DNA from: Lantana camara
Taxonomy: Eukaryota > Streptophyta > Magnoliopsida > Lamiales > Verbenaceae
Reading direction: 5' to 3'
Assembly: GCA_037501455.1 (NCBI GenBank)
Contig: CM074858.1
Coordinates: 38,375,001 to 38,439,000 of the forward strand
DNA: 64,000 bases
Part shown: piece after piece, positions 1 through 9,929 of the stretch
Layout of the letters: each line of letters begins with the position of its first letter
Numbering within the stretch: position 1 is the stretch's first letter
Made by a program: the position numbers and the translations under genes
Notes under the pieces: model-generated
What the model was told of the DNA's origin: nothing
Seen by the model: only the letters and a program-made list of their open reading frames with translations
Databases searched by the model: none

Positions 1-1714
1 ACGGCATTAATGTGTTGTATCCATTTTCTATTTTAGAGTAATTGCTATTATGATCGGACTTGGTTAATTATCGAAAGTGTTAGGATATCTTTGTAAGTTA
101 TCAATGTACTTTCTAACCTTAAGAATGATATAAACTGAGATTGCTTATCTTAACTTTCGAATTGCTTTGTGTATTATATGTTATGATATGACTCCAAGTA
201 TGCTCTAACTCTAGTACTTCATGTTAATTGTATAATCTATTAAATACATGTCTTATGCTATGCTACATGACCTATGTGACGCATATCGTTCCTTAATGCA
301 TTTCATACATGATGCTTATACGTTGCCGTGCGTCTTACTTGGTTCATATAGAGTTTAAGTCTGGGTTTTTGCATGTCTTGTTACAGAGTTTGGTGGTGCC
401 GGTGAGCCCGATGTTTAGAGTGTTTGGCCCTTCACACTCTCAGACACTACTACTACGAGGTGAGGTTTAGGATTTTGTATAGTTATGCGACCTATGGCCT
501 TAATATGTTGATTTCAACCCTTGCGTGCGATTATATCTATTATAAATACGTATGTGTCAGATATGATATGTTTATGACCTTGTGAATAAGCTCTGTTTTG
601 GAAAATTAGTTATGAAAGCATATGTAAGCTGTTTTGAAAAGTTATGTTATGTTATGCTTCAGTAGCGAGTTAGCCATGATATATGGTATCTGTTCTGTTA
701 TGTTCTGTTATGGATCCGAGGAGCTATGGGTAAGGAATCCCTGGGACGGTATAGGGCCATCAGGGCTTGGCCTGTGCATAGTCTCCATTTGAGATATCAT
801 TGCGCGACTCAGGGAGATAGGGGAGGCATGATATCTTGAGCCTAATGTACAGCCGAGGAGGACTCTTGTGGGTTTGCTACCCCTTGAGGGTATGTCTGTT
901 ATGGATGGTTTGGAGACGGTACATCTCCTTCATCATTGGTGTGACGGTTGGATTGATTTTGTATTTTATGTTCTAATATGTTCTTAGGAGTAAAGGTTGG
1001 AAGCTCGTACTCACTGAGCATGTGATCTGTTTTGTCTGGGAATCATGAATCGAGATAGAGTTTCTGAAATGTTTTCTAAATCTTATATATCTATATTTTC
1101 GGTACTTTTGGAAATGTCTTTGGTATGCAACACCTATCTCCGGTTCATGAGTCCACGCTTCTGATATGTGCTATGCTCTATACATATATAGTGGGTGTGC
1201 GTTAGCCCCCTCACTCGGTCAAGTTGACTGACCCCTCATTTACACTTTTAGTTGCAGGTATGTTACCGTTTGCTAGGCGGGAGTGAGTCGTTTGAGTTGC
1301 ACTTCGTCAGTCTAGCTCTTCTGTTTGCATTTGTCTTTCATACACTTTACTTATGTTTTGACTTGTAGTCTCGAGATTATACTTTACTATTCGGTAGCCC
1401 TGCATGGCACTCTCATTCGGCCCCTTGTGGCACTTGATGACTATTACTTTATGTTGAACTATTATTCGGGATTAGGGATCTATGCTAGTTGAACCCCGTC
1501 ACCTGTCTTGAATGTTGATTTAAATGCTTCCGCTATCTTGATGAATGTTTGAATGGCTTCCGCGCTCTTAGTTTGTCGAGTTAGATCTGCCTAGCATAGC
1601 GTGTGCGTTTGTCTCCCGTTCGCTCTGATTCGGATTCGGGCATGGACTTCCATTTCATGACTGTGTCTGGGTCATAGTGCGGGGGATGTGGCATCCTCCG
1701 TTTGGGGTGTTACA
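1..1714 (+). mobile_element. D-type gypsy LTR, 3' part (cut by window start)
   Basis: This stretch ends in GGGGTGTTACA, a typical LTR 3' terminus, preceded by the module shared by many LTRs in this window: CCCCTCACTCGG near 1208, GCTAGGCGGGAG near 1274 and GTGCGGGGGATGTGG near 1678. The segment at 355-460 matches the D-type LTR that starts at 3069, so both belong to one family. A splice-acceptor-like TTACAG (about 385) and a donor-like GAG|GTGAGGTTT (460) are present. No coding potential is seen. The 5' part lies outside the window or was lost. Whether it is a solo LTR or belongs to a full element cannot be told. Confidence 0.8.
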
Positions 1715-1869
1715 TTGTATATATTTGAGGGTTAGTCCCGCCTAGCTAGTGGTTTATTTCCTCTTGTCACCCGTTCGCTATAGTTTTGGTTCATTTACGG
1801 ATCATCCATTTCGTATGTGGACTGGGCTATAGTGTAGGGGTATGGCATCTCGGCGTTCCGGGTGCTACA
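1715..1869 (+). mobile_element. C-type LTR, 3' terminal fragment
   Basis: These 155 bases align by eye with the last part of the complete C solo LTR (about 12640-12788), sharing GAGGGTTAGTCCCGCCTAG and the end TTCCGGGTGCTACA. It directly follows the D LTR end, so the D element apparently inserted into an older C LTR, of which only the 3' end is visible here. Confidence 0.75.
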
Positions 1870-2681
1870 TAAACACACATATCACTAACCTTAAGTGAAA
1901 GATAGAAGAGATGATATAGATGAAATGATGAAGGTGATAATGATGATCCTAGACCTCTTCTTCTTATTCCTCTTACTTGATCAAAAATGTGTGTAAGAAG
2001 AAAATGGAAGAAAAGGGGTTTGTGTGTGTTGTAGAGATTTAGTGTGTGTGTTCTTGTGTTTGAATGAGACAGAGATGAGTGAGTGTATCTAATGTAATAT
2101 ATATATGCTATATGATATATTAGTGAAATGTATATGTATACGTATATGATGATAGGTGCAAAAAGTCTTGCCTAATTATGATTATTGCAACTAGACCCTT
2201 ATCTATTAGATAATTACATGTTAGAAGTGAGTGGAATGAGGGTATAAATGCAATTATATTATATAATGATCAAGTGGATGCATATATATATATATATATA
2301 AGTTGTAGAAATATATAGTCAAGTACAATATATATATATCTATATATAGATGATTCATTTATGTTATATTAATACATTTAAGACCAATTGTACTTAGTTA
2401 AGTATTTATTCTTACAAATTTACATAATAAGGGGTGATCAAAATAATCAAACACTCAATCATGTTCGGGGAATTAAATATACAACTCATGTAATGAAATT
2501 CGCAAAAATTAGAAATTTAAATCATAATTGCACGTATTCAAATCAAGGAAATTAAATAGCGCAAATCAATTAAATATGAATGAAGCCATAACTTACAAGT
2601 TAATAAAATTTCATGGAGCACCTTGATAAAATAATTTACAACTATCATGAAATACATAACTAGAAAACTGTAGGCGTTACA
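1870..2681 (-). mobile_element. J-type LTR, 5' part in reverse
   Basis: Read on the minus strand this begins TGTAACGCC at 2681, an LTR 5' terminus, directly next to a purine-rich tract on its upstream side (2682-2695). The minus strand has AT-rich sequence with TATA-like runs (2090-2160) and then a pyrimidine-rich leader that reaches a donor-like AAG|GTTAGTG near 1890. It breaks at 1870, where the C LTR fragment begins. No protein-coding potential is visible. Confidence 0.65.
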
Positions 2682-3068
2682 ATCTCTACCCCTCAAGCGG
2701 ACTTGGTCCCCAAGTCCACTCCTCGAGTTCCGGACTCTAAAACAAGCGACGAGAGAGCCCCGTCTCTCAAGTAAACAGTTAGAGAATCCCCATCGCTCAA
2801 CAAGCAACGAGAGAGCCCCATCTCTCAAATAAGCAATGAGAGACCCCGTCTCTCAACCAAGCAATGAGAGAACCTCGTCTCTCAACCAACACCGCCACAA
2901 CCCAGAAGAACAAATAGATAAACCCTCACACCAGCCATATAAGAAACAGGTAGGAAAAATAATAAATACCTTAGTTATTGGTCAAACAAAAGCAATTTAG
3001 CAAAAGACAAGGAGCCATATACGACAATAATAGAAAGGCATGATGCGCGTGCTATGCATGTTTAGGTG
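2682..3068 (-). mobile_element. J element, 3' end of internal region (non-autonomous)
   Basis: This lies upstream, in element sense, of the J LTR and begins with a polypurine-like tract (minus-strand GAGGGGTAGAGAT, 2682-2694). It carries five hairpin units of the GAGAGA-n-TCTCTC type between 2738 and 2893. No gag-pol similarity is seen. The D-type LTR interrupts it at 3069. The same arrangement, a hairpin array just upstream of the polypurine tract, occurs in B, H and E, which supports its being a non-autonomous element. Confidence 0.6.
2738..2893 (-). repeat. Hairpin array (GAGAGA/TCTCTC units) in J internal region
   Basis: Five units each contain a GAGAG arm, a 4-8 nt GC-rich loop such as GCCCCG or ACCCCG, and a CTCTC arm, often extended with flanking complementary bases (TGAGAGA/TCTCTCA). 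The units are spaced about 30 bp apart. They resemble the arrays at 17688-18035, 25832-25910, 49433-49512 and 52277-52353. Confidence 0.7.
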
Positions 3069-4652
3069 TGTGACGCCCCGTCCGATAGATCGTACAGGTA
3101 TGTGCCACGATCGAGTTTACTTTACGCACTTATGTGATTTAATTTCCTTTCTATGTGTTTAATTCCAACTTTGACTGAAAATGTGACTTAATTAACTAAA
3201 TTGCAAAATTATAAAATATGAATTCTTGCATGACAATTTAGGATTTGAAACTTGGGTGAATTTAAATTAATTGTTGGATTTGGATTTAAATAGGCCTTGG
3301 ACCTATTGGTGTGTTTGGGCCTAACTCTAGTTAGGTGAGTTTGGGTCATTCGGGACCAATATGAGCTCGGAAATTCGAATTTGAATTCCGACACCACCAT
3401 TGGACTTGATTCAGAGTTTCGGGTCCAACGGAATTTACTTTATCTTTTTTGGAAATTGGTTAGACCTTAAACCGTTTAATTTTGACTTATCGGGCCGAAA
3501 GTCATTTATTTAAGCCCAAATCCAATTAAAGTCTTTAGCCTCATATTATATCTTGGAAACCCTAATCTTGACCTAAAACTATTAGCCACCATATAAATAG
3601 CTTTATCCCTTTTCATTTCATTTCAAACCACACAAGTTAGCCTCAAAGAGAATCATGGAGAAACTTCAAGAGAAGATCAAGACTTCAACCATCTTTCATT
3701 CTAAGAGCTCATTTTCTTTGATTCCACATTCCTTCACAAGACAAGGTAAGTTTTGGATCTCTTTTGATGAGTATTTCATTTCTATTCTTGGATTGGAGCA
3801 TGAAATTGTTAGTATGAACTTGAATGATGAGATCTTAAATTCCTTAAGCAAGCCTTGGTGATTTAAATGCTCCTTATGTGTCTTAGTTGCTGTAAATTCG
3901 TGTAAGGAAGACTAGGAATTCATATCTTCATGTTTAAGCTTGAAATTCATGAAAATGGGTGTTTGAGATTTTGAGCAAAAACATTCCTAAATTTGAATTG
4001 ATTGATGTTTTGATGCTAAGCATGATTTATTTGATGTTATACCTGAATTTCATGATGTTTTATGGTAGATTTCGTGTTGATTTTATGATTTTTGGTGTTC
4101 CCCTTCTTCTTCCTGAAACTGTCAAGTTTTTGCCCCAGATCCATGTCCGAAACAGCCGTTCCCGTTTGTACTTTAAGCCCGGAACGGCCCTTCCGGGTTA
4201 GGGTCTGGTTTTGGCCGCCGAACATGGGAATGACTGTTCCCATGTGTGCTTGGATTGGGAACGGCCGTTCCCAGTCTCGCTTAGCCTTGGCGTGGGAAGG
4301 ACCGTTCCCATGCTATATTGTGCATGGGAATGGCCGTTCCCATACGTCTGTGACCCTGTTTACTTTCTTTTTGGTGCGTATTTGATTCGTTTGAGTTGTT
4401 ACTTGACTTGTATGCTCCAATATGGCTTGGAATGCAATCTCTGAACCTTCATACTTCCTTACTTGCATGATTTCCTTGAATATTTGAATTATCCCTTGTG
4501 ACCAATTTGATAAACATCATTCCATTTCACATGTCATTCATACTTTGTACGTCGTGCGTCTTACTTGCTTCATATAGAGTTTATGTTTGGGCTTTTGTTT
4601 GTCTTGTCACAGAGTTTGGTAGTACCGGTGAGCCCGAGGTTTAGAGTGTTTG
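3069..4652 (+). mobile_element. D-type gypsy LTR, 5' part
   Basis: It begins TGTGACGCCCCG, an LTR 5' terminus. It has a TATA box (CATATAAATAG, about 3591), a pyrimidine-rich leader and a consensus donor-like CAAG|GTAAGTTTTG at 3746. A cluster of GC-rich dyads follows (4143-4346), then an acceptor-like CTTGTCACAG at about 4612. From about 4580 it matches 340-420 of the D LTR at the window start. The reverse LTR K interrupts it at 4653. A reading frame beginning at 3655 (68 codons) lies across the putative leader exon and donor, and I do not regard it as a gene. Confidence 0.75.
4143..4346. repeat. GC-rich dyad cluster, GGGAACGGCCGTTCCC type (D LTR)
   Basis: About six units resemble GGGAACGGCCGTTCCC, including one exact copy near 4257. 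Several are extended by flanking complementary bases, for example CATGGGAA/TTCCCATG. They lie between the donor-like and acceptor-like sites of the LTR. Confidence 0.85.
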
Positions 4653-4894
4653 TGTAACACCCCGGAGCGAAAGGTGTCACATCCCCCGCACTAAGGTCTA
4701 ACACGAGTAACGAAATAGGGAGTTCGTACCCGTATCAAACCATTGCGAACGGGAGACTCACAAAACTCACACACTCGCTAGGAGGCCTACACCCTCAAGA
4801 ACTGCGCAAATTAAAATCAGAGTAGCGGAAACAATTCATATCCAACATAACCCCTAAGATCACATATATACATAATCAAAATGGGGGAGGGTCA
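4653..4894 (-). mobile_element. K LTR, 3' terminal part in reverse (continues at 61691)
   Basis: Read on the minus strand this ends GTGCGGGGGATGTGACAC...GGGGTGTTACA, the shared 3' LTR module, with the terminus at 4653. It is broken at 4894 by copia-alpha. The LTR resumes at 61691, because GGTCA at 4890-4894 is repeated at 61686-61690 and the downstream sequence continues in the same reverse orientation with the expected next LTR module (GCCGCCTAGC, near 61848). Confidence 0.75.
4890..4894. repeat. Target site duplication of copia-alpha (left copy, GGTCA)
   Basis: GGTCA immediately precedes the copia-alpha 5' LTR and recurs immediately after its 3' LTR at 61686-61690. Five bases is the usual length for Ty1/copia insertions. 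Confidence 0.75.
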
Positions 4895-6092
4895 TGTTAG
4901 GAATAGTTCCCTAGAAAGCCGATTGTATATCCGCTTTGTGCTTTTCCTTATTGTAATCACAGACAATCTTTGAATGAAATAACGAATTGAGGCAAGACTT
5001 CTTTATATGCTCTTGTTTGGTATGCGTTTACTTTAGCTGTGCATGTATGAGAACTCCCCTAATCCTGATGACTTTAGGACTCTACCATTTAGGTGAAATG
5101 GTTCATGAAACGAGCCCTATATCACGTAAGTCATGATTAGTAAAATGCTCCAAGTCGATGAGTCCTACAGGCAGTGGGAGTGTCAACCTGACTCCTCGAA
5201 GGCTTGCTTGTGGGATCATGCCCTTAAGAAGGACCACCTTGTTTCATGGAGGTGCAAAGTGTATAGTTGATACGTGCGTAATACATGAGGGTGCTTACTT
5301 TAATAAGTAAGTTCACTGAGGTGCCCCGTGTGAGAACATTCCTAAATGGGAAATGAAGTTTCTATTTCAGGAAATGGAATCTTCCAGATTAGGAAATATC
5401 TCACGAGTCATTGATGTGATTAATTGTTCCTTAGACTTGAGGTTCCTTGTCACTTTATGAGTTAACTCTGTAGTCTTAGGTATAAGCTTTAAAGGGTGTC
5501 GCCTTAGACAACTGATTCAAGGCTTATGCTGGGCCTGCAGAAGTGATTCATGAAAGTGAATGAGAATCAAGAAAGGACCTAGACTTGCATTTGCAAGGTG
5601 ATCTCTTATTGTGTAAGTCATTCATATGCCATATGGAGTCCTTGGCCAAGGCAGTAGATCAAGACATCAAGAAAAGGGTTTCTTGGATTGAGATCAAATG
5701 GATATGAAATGCACTTAGCTTTAAGACCGGATTATTAGGGTTCTGATTATTCCCTTACCCTAGATCTTGGTTGAGAGATAGTAAGTAGGAGGATTGTATC
5801 TCACATGAATCAATGACTTAAAGGTTCTGTCGAATCCGAACATTCCAATTCAGCTAGGGGTTAAACACCTGTTGCTAGACTATGGTCGTTTAATATGTGG
5901 ACTGATTAATTAATTAGTGAATTAATTAATTAGGGTCATTGCTTATTGAATTGAGAACCTAGAGGGTCACACACAACAACTTGGTTACATGAGTTGAGGC
6001 TTTAAAATGATTAAACGAGTTAATCGAGCCAAGAGGGTTCCACACGTGTGGGTCACGTGAGTGACATGTGTCCCACACGTGTAAATCTATAT

Positions 6093-6134
<42 letters not shown>

Positions 6135-6815
6135 AAATAATTAAATGTGTTAATTATTTAATAGACTTTGGTTTAATTTTGAATTAAAAAGAAAGTCTTA
6201 TTTTGGAGAAAAATAATCTAGTTAATTAATTATGAATTAATTAATTAGATAAAATAAGTTATTTATTTTAAATAAATAAAGTATAAAATTATCCAAAAAT
6301 AGTTTGGATATTTTTAGCTCTCTTTAAAGTTGATTTGAATTTGAATTCAAAGTCAAAGTCAAAATTACTTGATGATCAAGTAATAGGAGAGAGAGAGACC
6401 AAAAGCCTAGCCCATAAAGGACTAGCATTTTTTGTCCTCCCTTATTATAAATAGGGGAGCTCGAGCTCCCATTAGAGCTAATTGGCAATTCTTTTGGTTC
6501 ATGTGTTGAACACCATCCTTTCTCCAAGATAAACGAAAGCCAAGGTTAAGCCTAAACACTAACTAGAGAACTAGCATCCTTACTAGTTAGATTGTAGTCA
6601 AGTTGGTGGACTATCTCTAGAGAGCTTCAAGTTAGAAGTTTGAAGATTCGAGCTTTACCAAGGAGAGGGGATCAAGCCGCGAGAAAAGCGTTCTTGGGTG
6701 GCTTGAAACGCTTCAAGAAAGAATAAAAGAAAAGTAAGTTTCTTAACTCTACGAATTTGGATACACGATTGCGAGTTCTAGATCCTTTTGTTGGGAAATT
6801 TTTTTTAAATTCCGC
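4895..6815 (+). mobile_element. Copia-alpha 5' LTR (3' end deleted)
   Basis: It starts TGTTAGGAATAG and matches the copia-1 LTRs (28214-30158 and 46462-48404) along its length with scattered differences. It has a G-box cluster at 6041-6085, a (TA)n run at about 6096-6131, a TATA box (TATAAATA, 6446-6453) and a 16-bp palindrome GGGAGCTCGAGCTCCC (6455-6470) at the expected transcription start. The last 27 or so bases of the LTR are missing. The sequence jumps at 6811-6818 from the LTR tail to the GC-rich leader, so the LTR end and the primer-binding site are deleted. Confidence 0.85.
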
Positions 6816-7733
6816 CCAGTCCGTCCCGTAACCGCGCGGGACGCCTACACAGCCCGCCTAGTCGCGGCGGGTACTGCTGCGCGCGGCGCGCTCATGATGC
6901 ATGCCCAGCGTGCGCACACGAGCGGCAACTGGCGTGCATCCGCGCAGCAGCCTCGCGCGACTGGGCTGTTTTCGGGCTCGTTTTCGTGTTTCGTGTTTTT
7001 CGTGTTTTCGGTCCTTAAAATCCCGATTTAATTTTATTTTAATTTTATCTTTTAAAATCAGTTTTGATAATATAAAATTATTTTAAAATTTTGATTAAAT
7101 TGGGATTTTGAGAAATTAAATCGATTTTGAATTTTGGGGAAATTATGAACTTTATTTTCTGAAAATAATGAAAGAATAAAATTATTAATTTTTGGAAATT
7201 AATTGGAATTTTATTGGTTTATTGTTTTTCGGGTTTTATTGAAAAGGCTCTTGAACAAGAATTGCATCTAAGTCGTGTTTTAAGTCATTAGGACTTGAAA
7301 CGGGAATTTTAATTTATTGGCTAAATTTAAATTCTCGCAAAAGCATGTTAGGTGATCATGTGTTTAGACTTATGTATGGTTTTAATTTATGCACATGGAT
7401 GGTTTAAATTGGGGTTGGAGCCCTATAGTTGCGTTTTTCAATTGAGATTGGAGCCTCACTTATGTGCGTACTGTTATGTGATTTATTATGTGGCTTTCCA
7501 TATTACTGTTTTTTAGGCCGGGGTATGCCCCGTGTAATTGTCTAAGGCCAATATGAAGATTGAGCCTTATTACTTTATGTCTTTTTCTTTTTATTGTAGT
7601 TTGAGAGTAGAGATAGGTGGTGAGGTTTTATTTTCTTTTTGGAGACAATGCACCCATGGAGTAAGATGGAACACATACAAGTAACAAGGAGGCCATAAGT
7701 GAAGACCCCTCAAAATGTTAGGGAGGGGAATCT
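6816..7733 (+). mobile_element. Copia-alpha leader remnant
   Basis: This corresponds to about 30485-31464 of the copia-1 leader. It has the GC-rich hairpin block (one hairpin with stem CGTCCCG/CGGGACG and loop AACCGC at 6822-6843), then AT-rich leader sequence ending GGGAGGGGAATCT. At 7733/7734 it switches abruptly to B-family LTR sequence. The gag-pol region of this element is absent from the window. The small frame at 6901-7086 lies in the non-coding leader and is not a gene. Confidence 0.75.
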
Positions 7734-8227
7734 TGCTCTCCTTTACCGAGCCAAAACCATGGAGAAGGGGAGGAGAAAATCATCACCTTCAAGCTAGAAT
7801 TTGTTAGAAACCCATGATTCAAGCTCAAACATCCATACTTCATCTTCTCTTTTCATTCCAAGGTATATATAAGCTTATATGTGAATTCTTGATAATAATT
7901 CTTGAAGCTAGGGTTTGAGATTAAATGGAATATTACGTGCTTTAATTGTTAGAAGCATGATCCTAAGCTTTAGTCTTGAATTTCATGCATGAATCTAGAA
8001 GATTATTGAATTATATGGTAATTGGATATTTGAGCTTGAAGTGACAATTGTGATGTTCAAGGAATGAATTATGTGTTTATATTGAGTGTTATTGCCTCTC
8101 AAGCATGTATGTATACTTCTCTTCTTGAATTATAGCATAAGAGATTGAATTATGAGTGTTTGTGGAGATTTGGGTTCAATTCGTGCCTCCCCTGTTCTTC
8201 ATCCTCTGTTTCTGCATCTTCTGCGTA

Positions 8228-8399
8228 ACGGGAACGACCCTTCCCGTTCCCTTTGTAATTGGGGACCGGCCGTTCCCATTGATTTGAATAATTTGCATGG
8301 CGGCGAGGACGGAAACGACCGTTCCCATCTTCGAGGAGCCCGACAGGCGGGAACGGCCATTCCCACTTTGAACTGAAACCTGGAACGACCGTTCCCAGC
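8228..8399. repeat. GC-rich dyad cluster, GGGAACGGCCGTTCCC type (B LTR1)
   Basis: Five units of the GGGAACGNCCGTTCCC type with some decayed arms lie at the same position in the LTR as the clusters of the other B copies. Confidence 0.85.
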
Positions 8400-9100
8400 C
8401 CTATGGAAGTGCAGAAAGTTTCTGCATAAAATTACATTTTTAGCCCCTCGATCCAATGGCTTATTTGACCCCAAATTGTTACTATATGAATGATTACATG
8501 CCAAAACGTGATAGTTGCATGCTACATTGTTTATTGCACGATGTCTCGTACTTGATCAAGCCGTGCGTCGTACTTGGTACCATTGTCGAGTTTGGTCTCA
8601 CGAATGCATGTATGTTTCCACTTCTTGTCCAGTTACTCTCCAGGGAGGAGATTGTCAAGAATGAGCACGTTCACGTATTCACGAGTCCTGTGTTGCCTGT
8701 CAAGTGAGGTTTAATTGCTAGCTACTTAGAACCTGTATAACCTTATGTGACTTTTGGGCCAAAAGATATAAATATATAATGATAATTGTTTATAAACTAT
8801 GAAGTCGTGTTCTTTAAAAGTAAACCGTGTTCCTTGAAAGCAAGTCGTGTATCGTGTTACAATCAAGTCGTGTATCGTGTTACAAGCAAGCCATGCATCG
8901 TGTTATCGTGTTAGGCGAATTATCGTGTATCGTGTATCGTGTATTATGGGCCCGAGGGTGAGTGTATGAGCCAACCGGGAAAGCATAGGGCTGACGGGTA
9001 ACTCACACACCTCTCTCAAACCGTGGGGATGCCCCCTGAATCCACCATGAGGTTTGGTGGAGGAAGGAGTCCCGTACGTGGGAGTCATGTCCCGACGTGC

Positions 9101-9105
9101 AATGT
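9101..9105. repeat. Target site duplication of F (AATGT; other copy AACGT)
   Basis: AATGT precedes the F terminus and AACGT follows it at 24533-24537. The single C/T difference fits decay by deamination. Removing F and one repeat restores the order seen in B LTR3 near 51595. Confidence 0.75.
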
Positions 9106-9929
9106 TGTAGCACCCCTTAACACGTGGAGGTGCCACACCCCCTCACTATAGGTCAATCCACATACGAAACGGCCAATCCGTACATGAACCAACCTATAGC
9201 GAACGGGTGACAATGCAATACACGACAAGCTAGGTGGGATTACTTATACATGCAACAAAATAAAGCGGAAGGATAAACTGGTTTCCATCAAATATTTCCA
9301 TCTATCAAATCATGACATTTCTCGTTTACCAACTAAAATATGTTCTAGCCTTCCATATCAATACATTATCACCTCCCAATATAAAACAATTAACATTAAA
9401 CGTAATTCCTTGAACAAGAAAATAGACAAGTGAATATCATGCACCGTGCTTGACTCGATTACAAAGACTGGACTCGACTCACTTCCCGCCTAGCGTGCAC
9501 CTGCAATAACCTGAAAGGTGGAGGCGTCAGTCTGTGAAGACCGAGTGAGGGGTTTACATACATATTTGCGCAGATAACATGCAAGTTATATTCTCGGATA
9601 AAGATTTATAAAAGATAAATATATGAGTTCAACTATAATATAGCTTCGCCCGAGAATACAACTATCCAGATTAAACACTTTGTTCCTTTTCATGCAATCA
9701 ATACATGGCGAACTCCAACTGTACATGAACATGCTTGCTTGATTATTAAACAATAAGTGATCATGCAATTCAGTTATCGTGCAATCGTGCATGTGTAATC
9801 ATATAGCACGTTCATGGAATGGAAATCATGCAATAACCCGAGGGCAATCCGCGGTGCTGGATTCATCCCCAGTCTCTTTCGGTTCATGATAAGGTTTTGT
9901 TCCTCCTGTGGTTGGACGGACAACCACCA
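9106..9929 (-). mobile_element. Solo LTR F, 3' part in reverse
   Basis: It starts TGTAGCACCCC on the plus strand, the reverse complement of the LTR end GGGGTGCTACA, and follows the 3' half of the H LTR (58030 onward) closely. It is interrupted by solo LTR C at 9930. The remaining F pieces are 12794-13886 and 23404-24532, giving about 3.05 kb in total. Confidence 0.8.
9925..9929. repeat. Target site duplication of solo LTR C (CACCA, left copy)
   Basis: CACCA at 9925-9929 and 12789-12793 flanks the C LTR exactly. Confidence 0.85.

Larger units (their letters stand above)
7734..9105 (+). mobile_element. B-family LTR1, first part (5' truncated)
   Basis: It matches B LTR2 from about 26585 onward; the first 460 or so bases of the LTR are missing. 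It includes the donor-like TTCCAAG|GTATAT (about 7861), the dyad cluster (8228-8399) and the second donor-like site (about 8704). It stops at 9105, where reverse solo LTR F begins, and resumes at 24538. Confidence 0.85.

Noticed and set aside
3655..3861. 68-codon frame starting just after a TATA-driven leader
   Set aside because: It is cut by a strong donor-like site at 3746, lies in an LTR, and has no counterpart in related LTRs.
6096..6131. (TA)n run considered as a possible origin or regulatory tract
   Set aside because: It is a length-variable microsatellite inside the copia LTR, present in the other copies at different lengths; nothing more can be supported.
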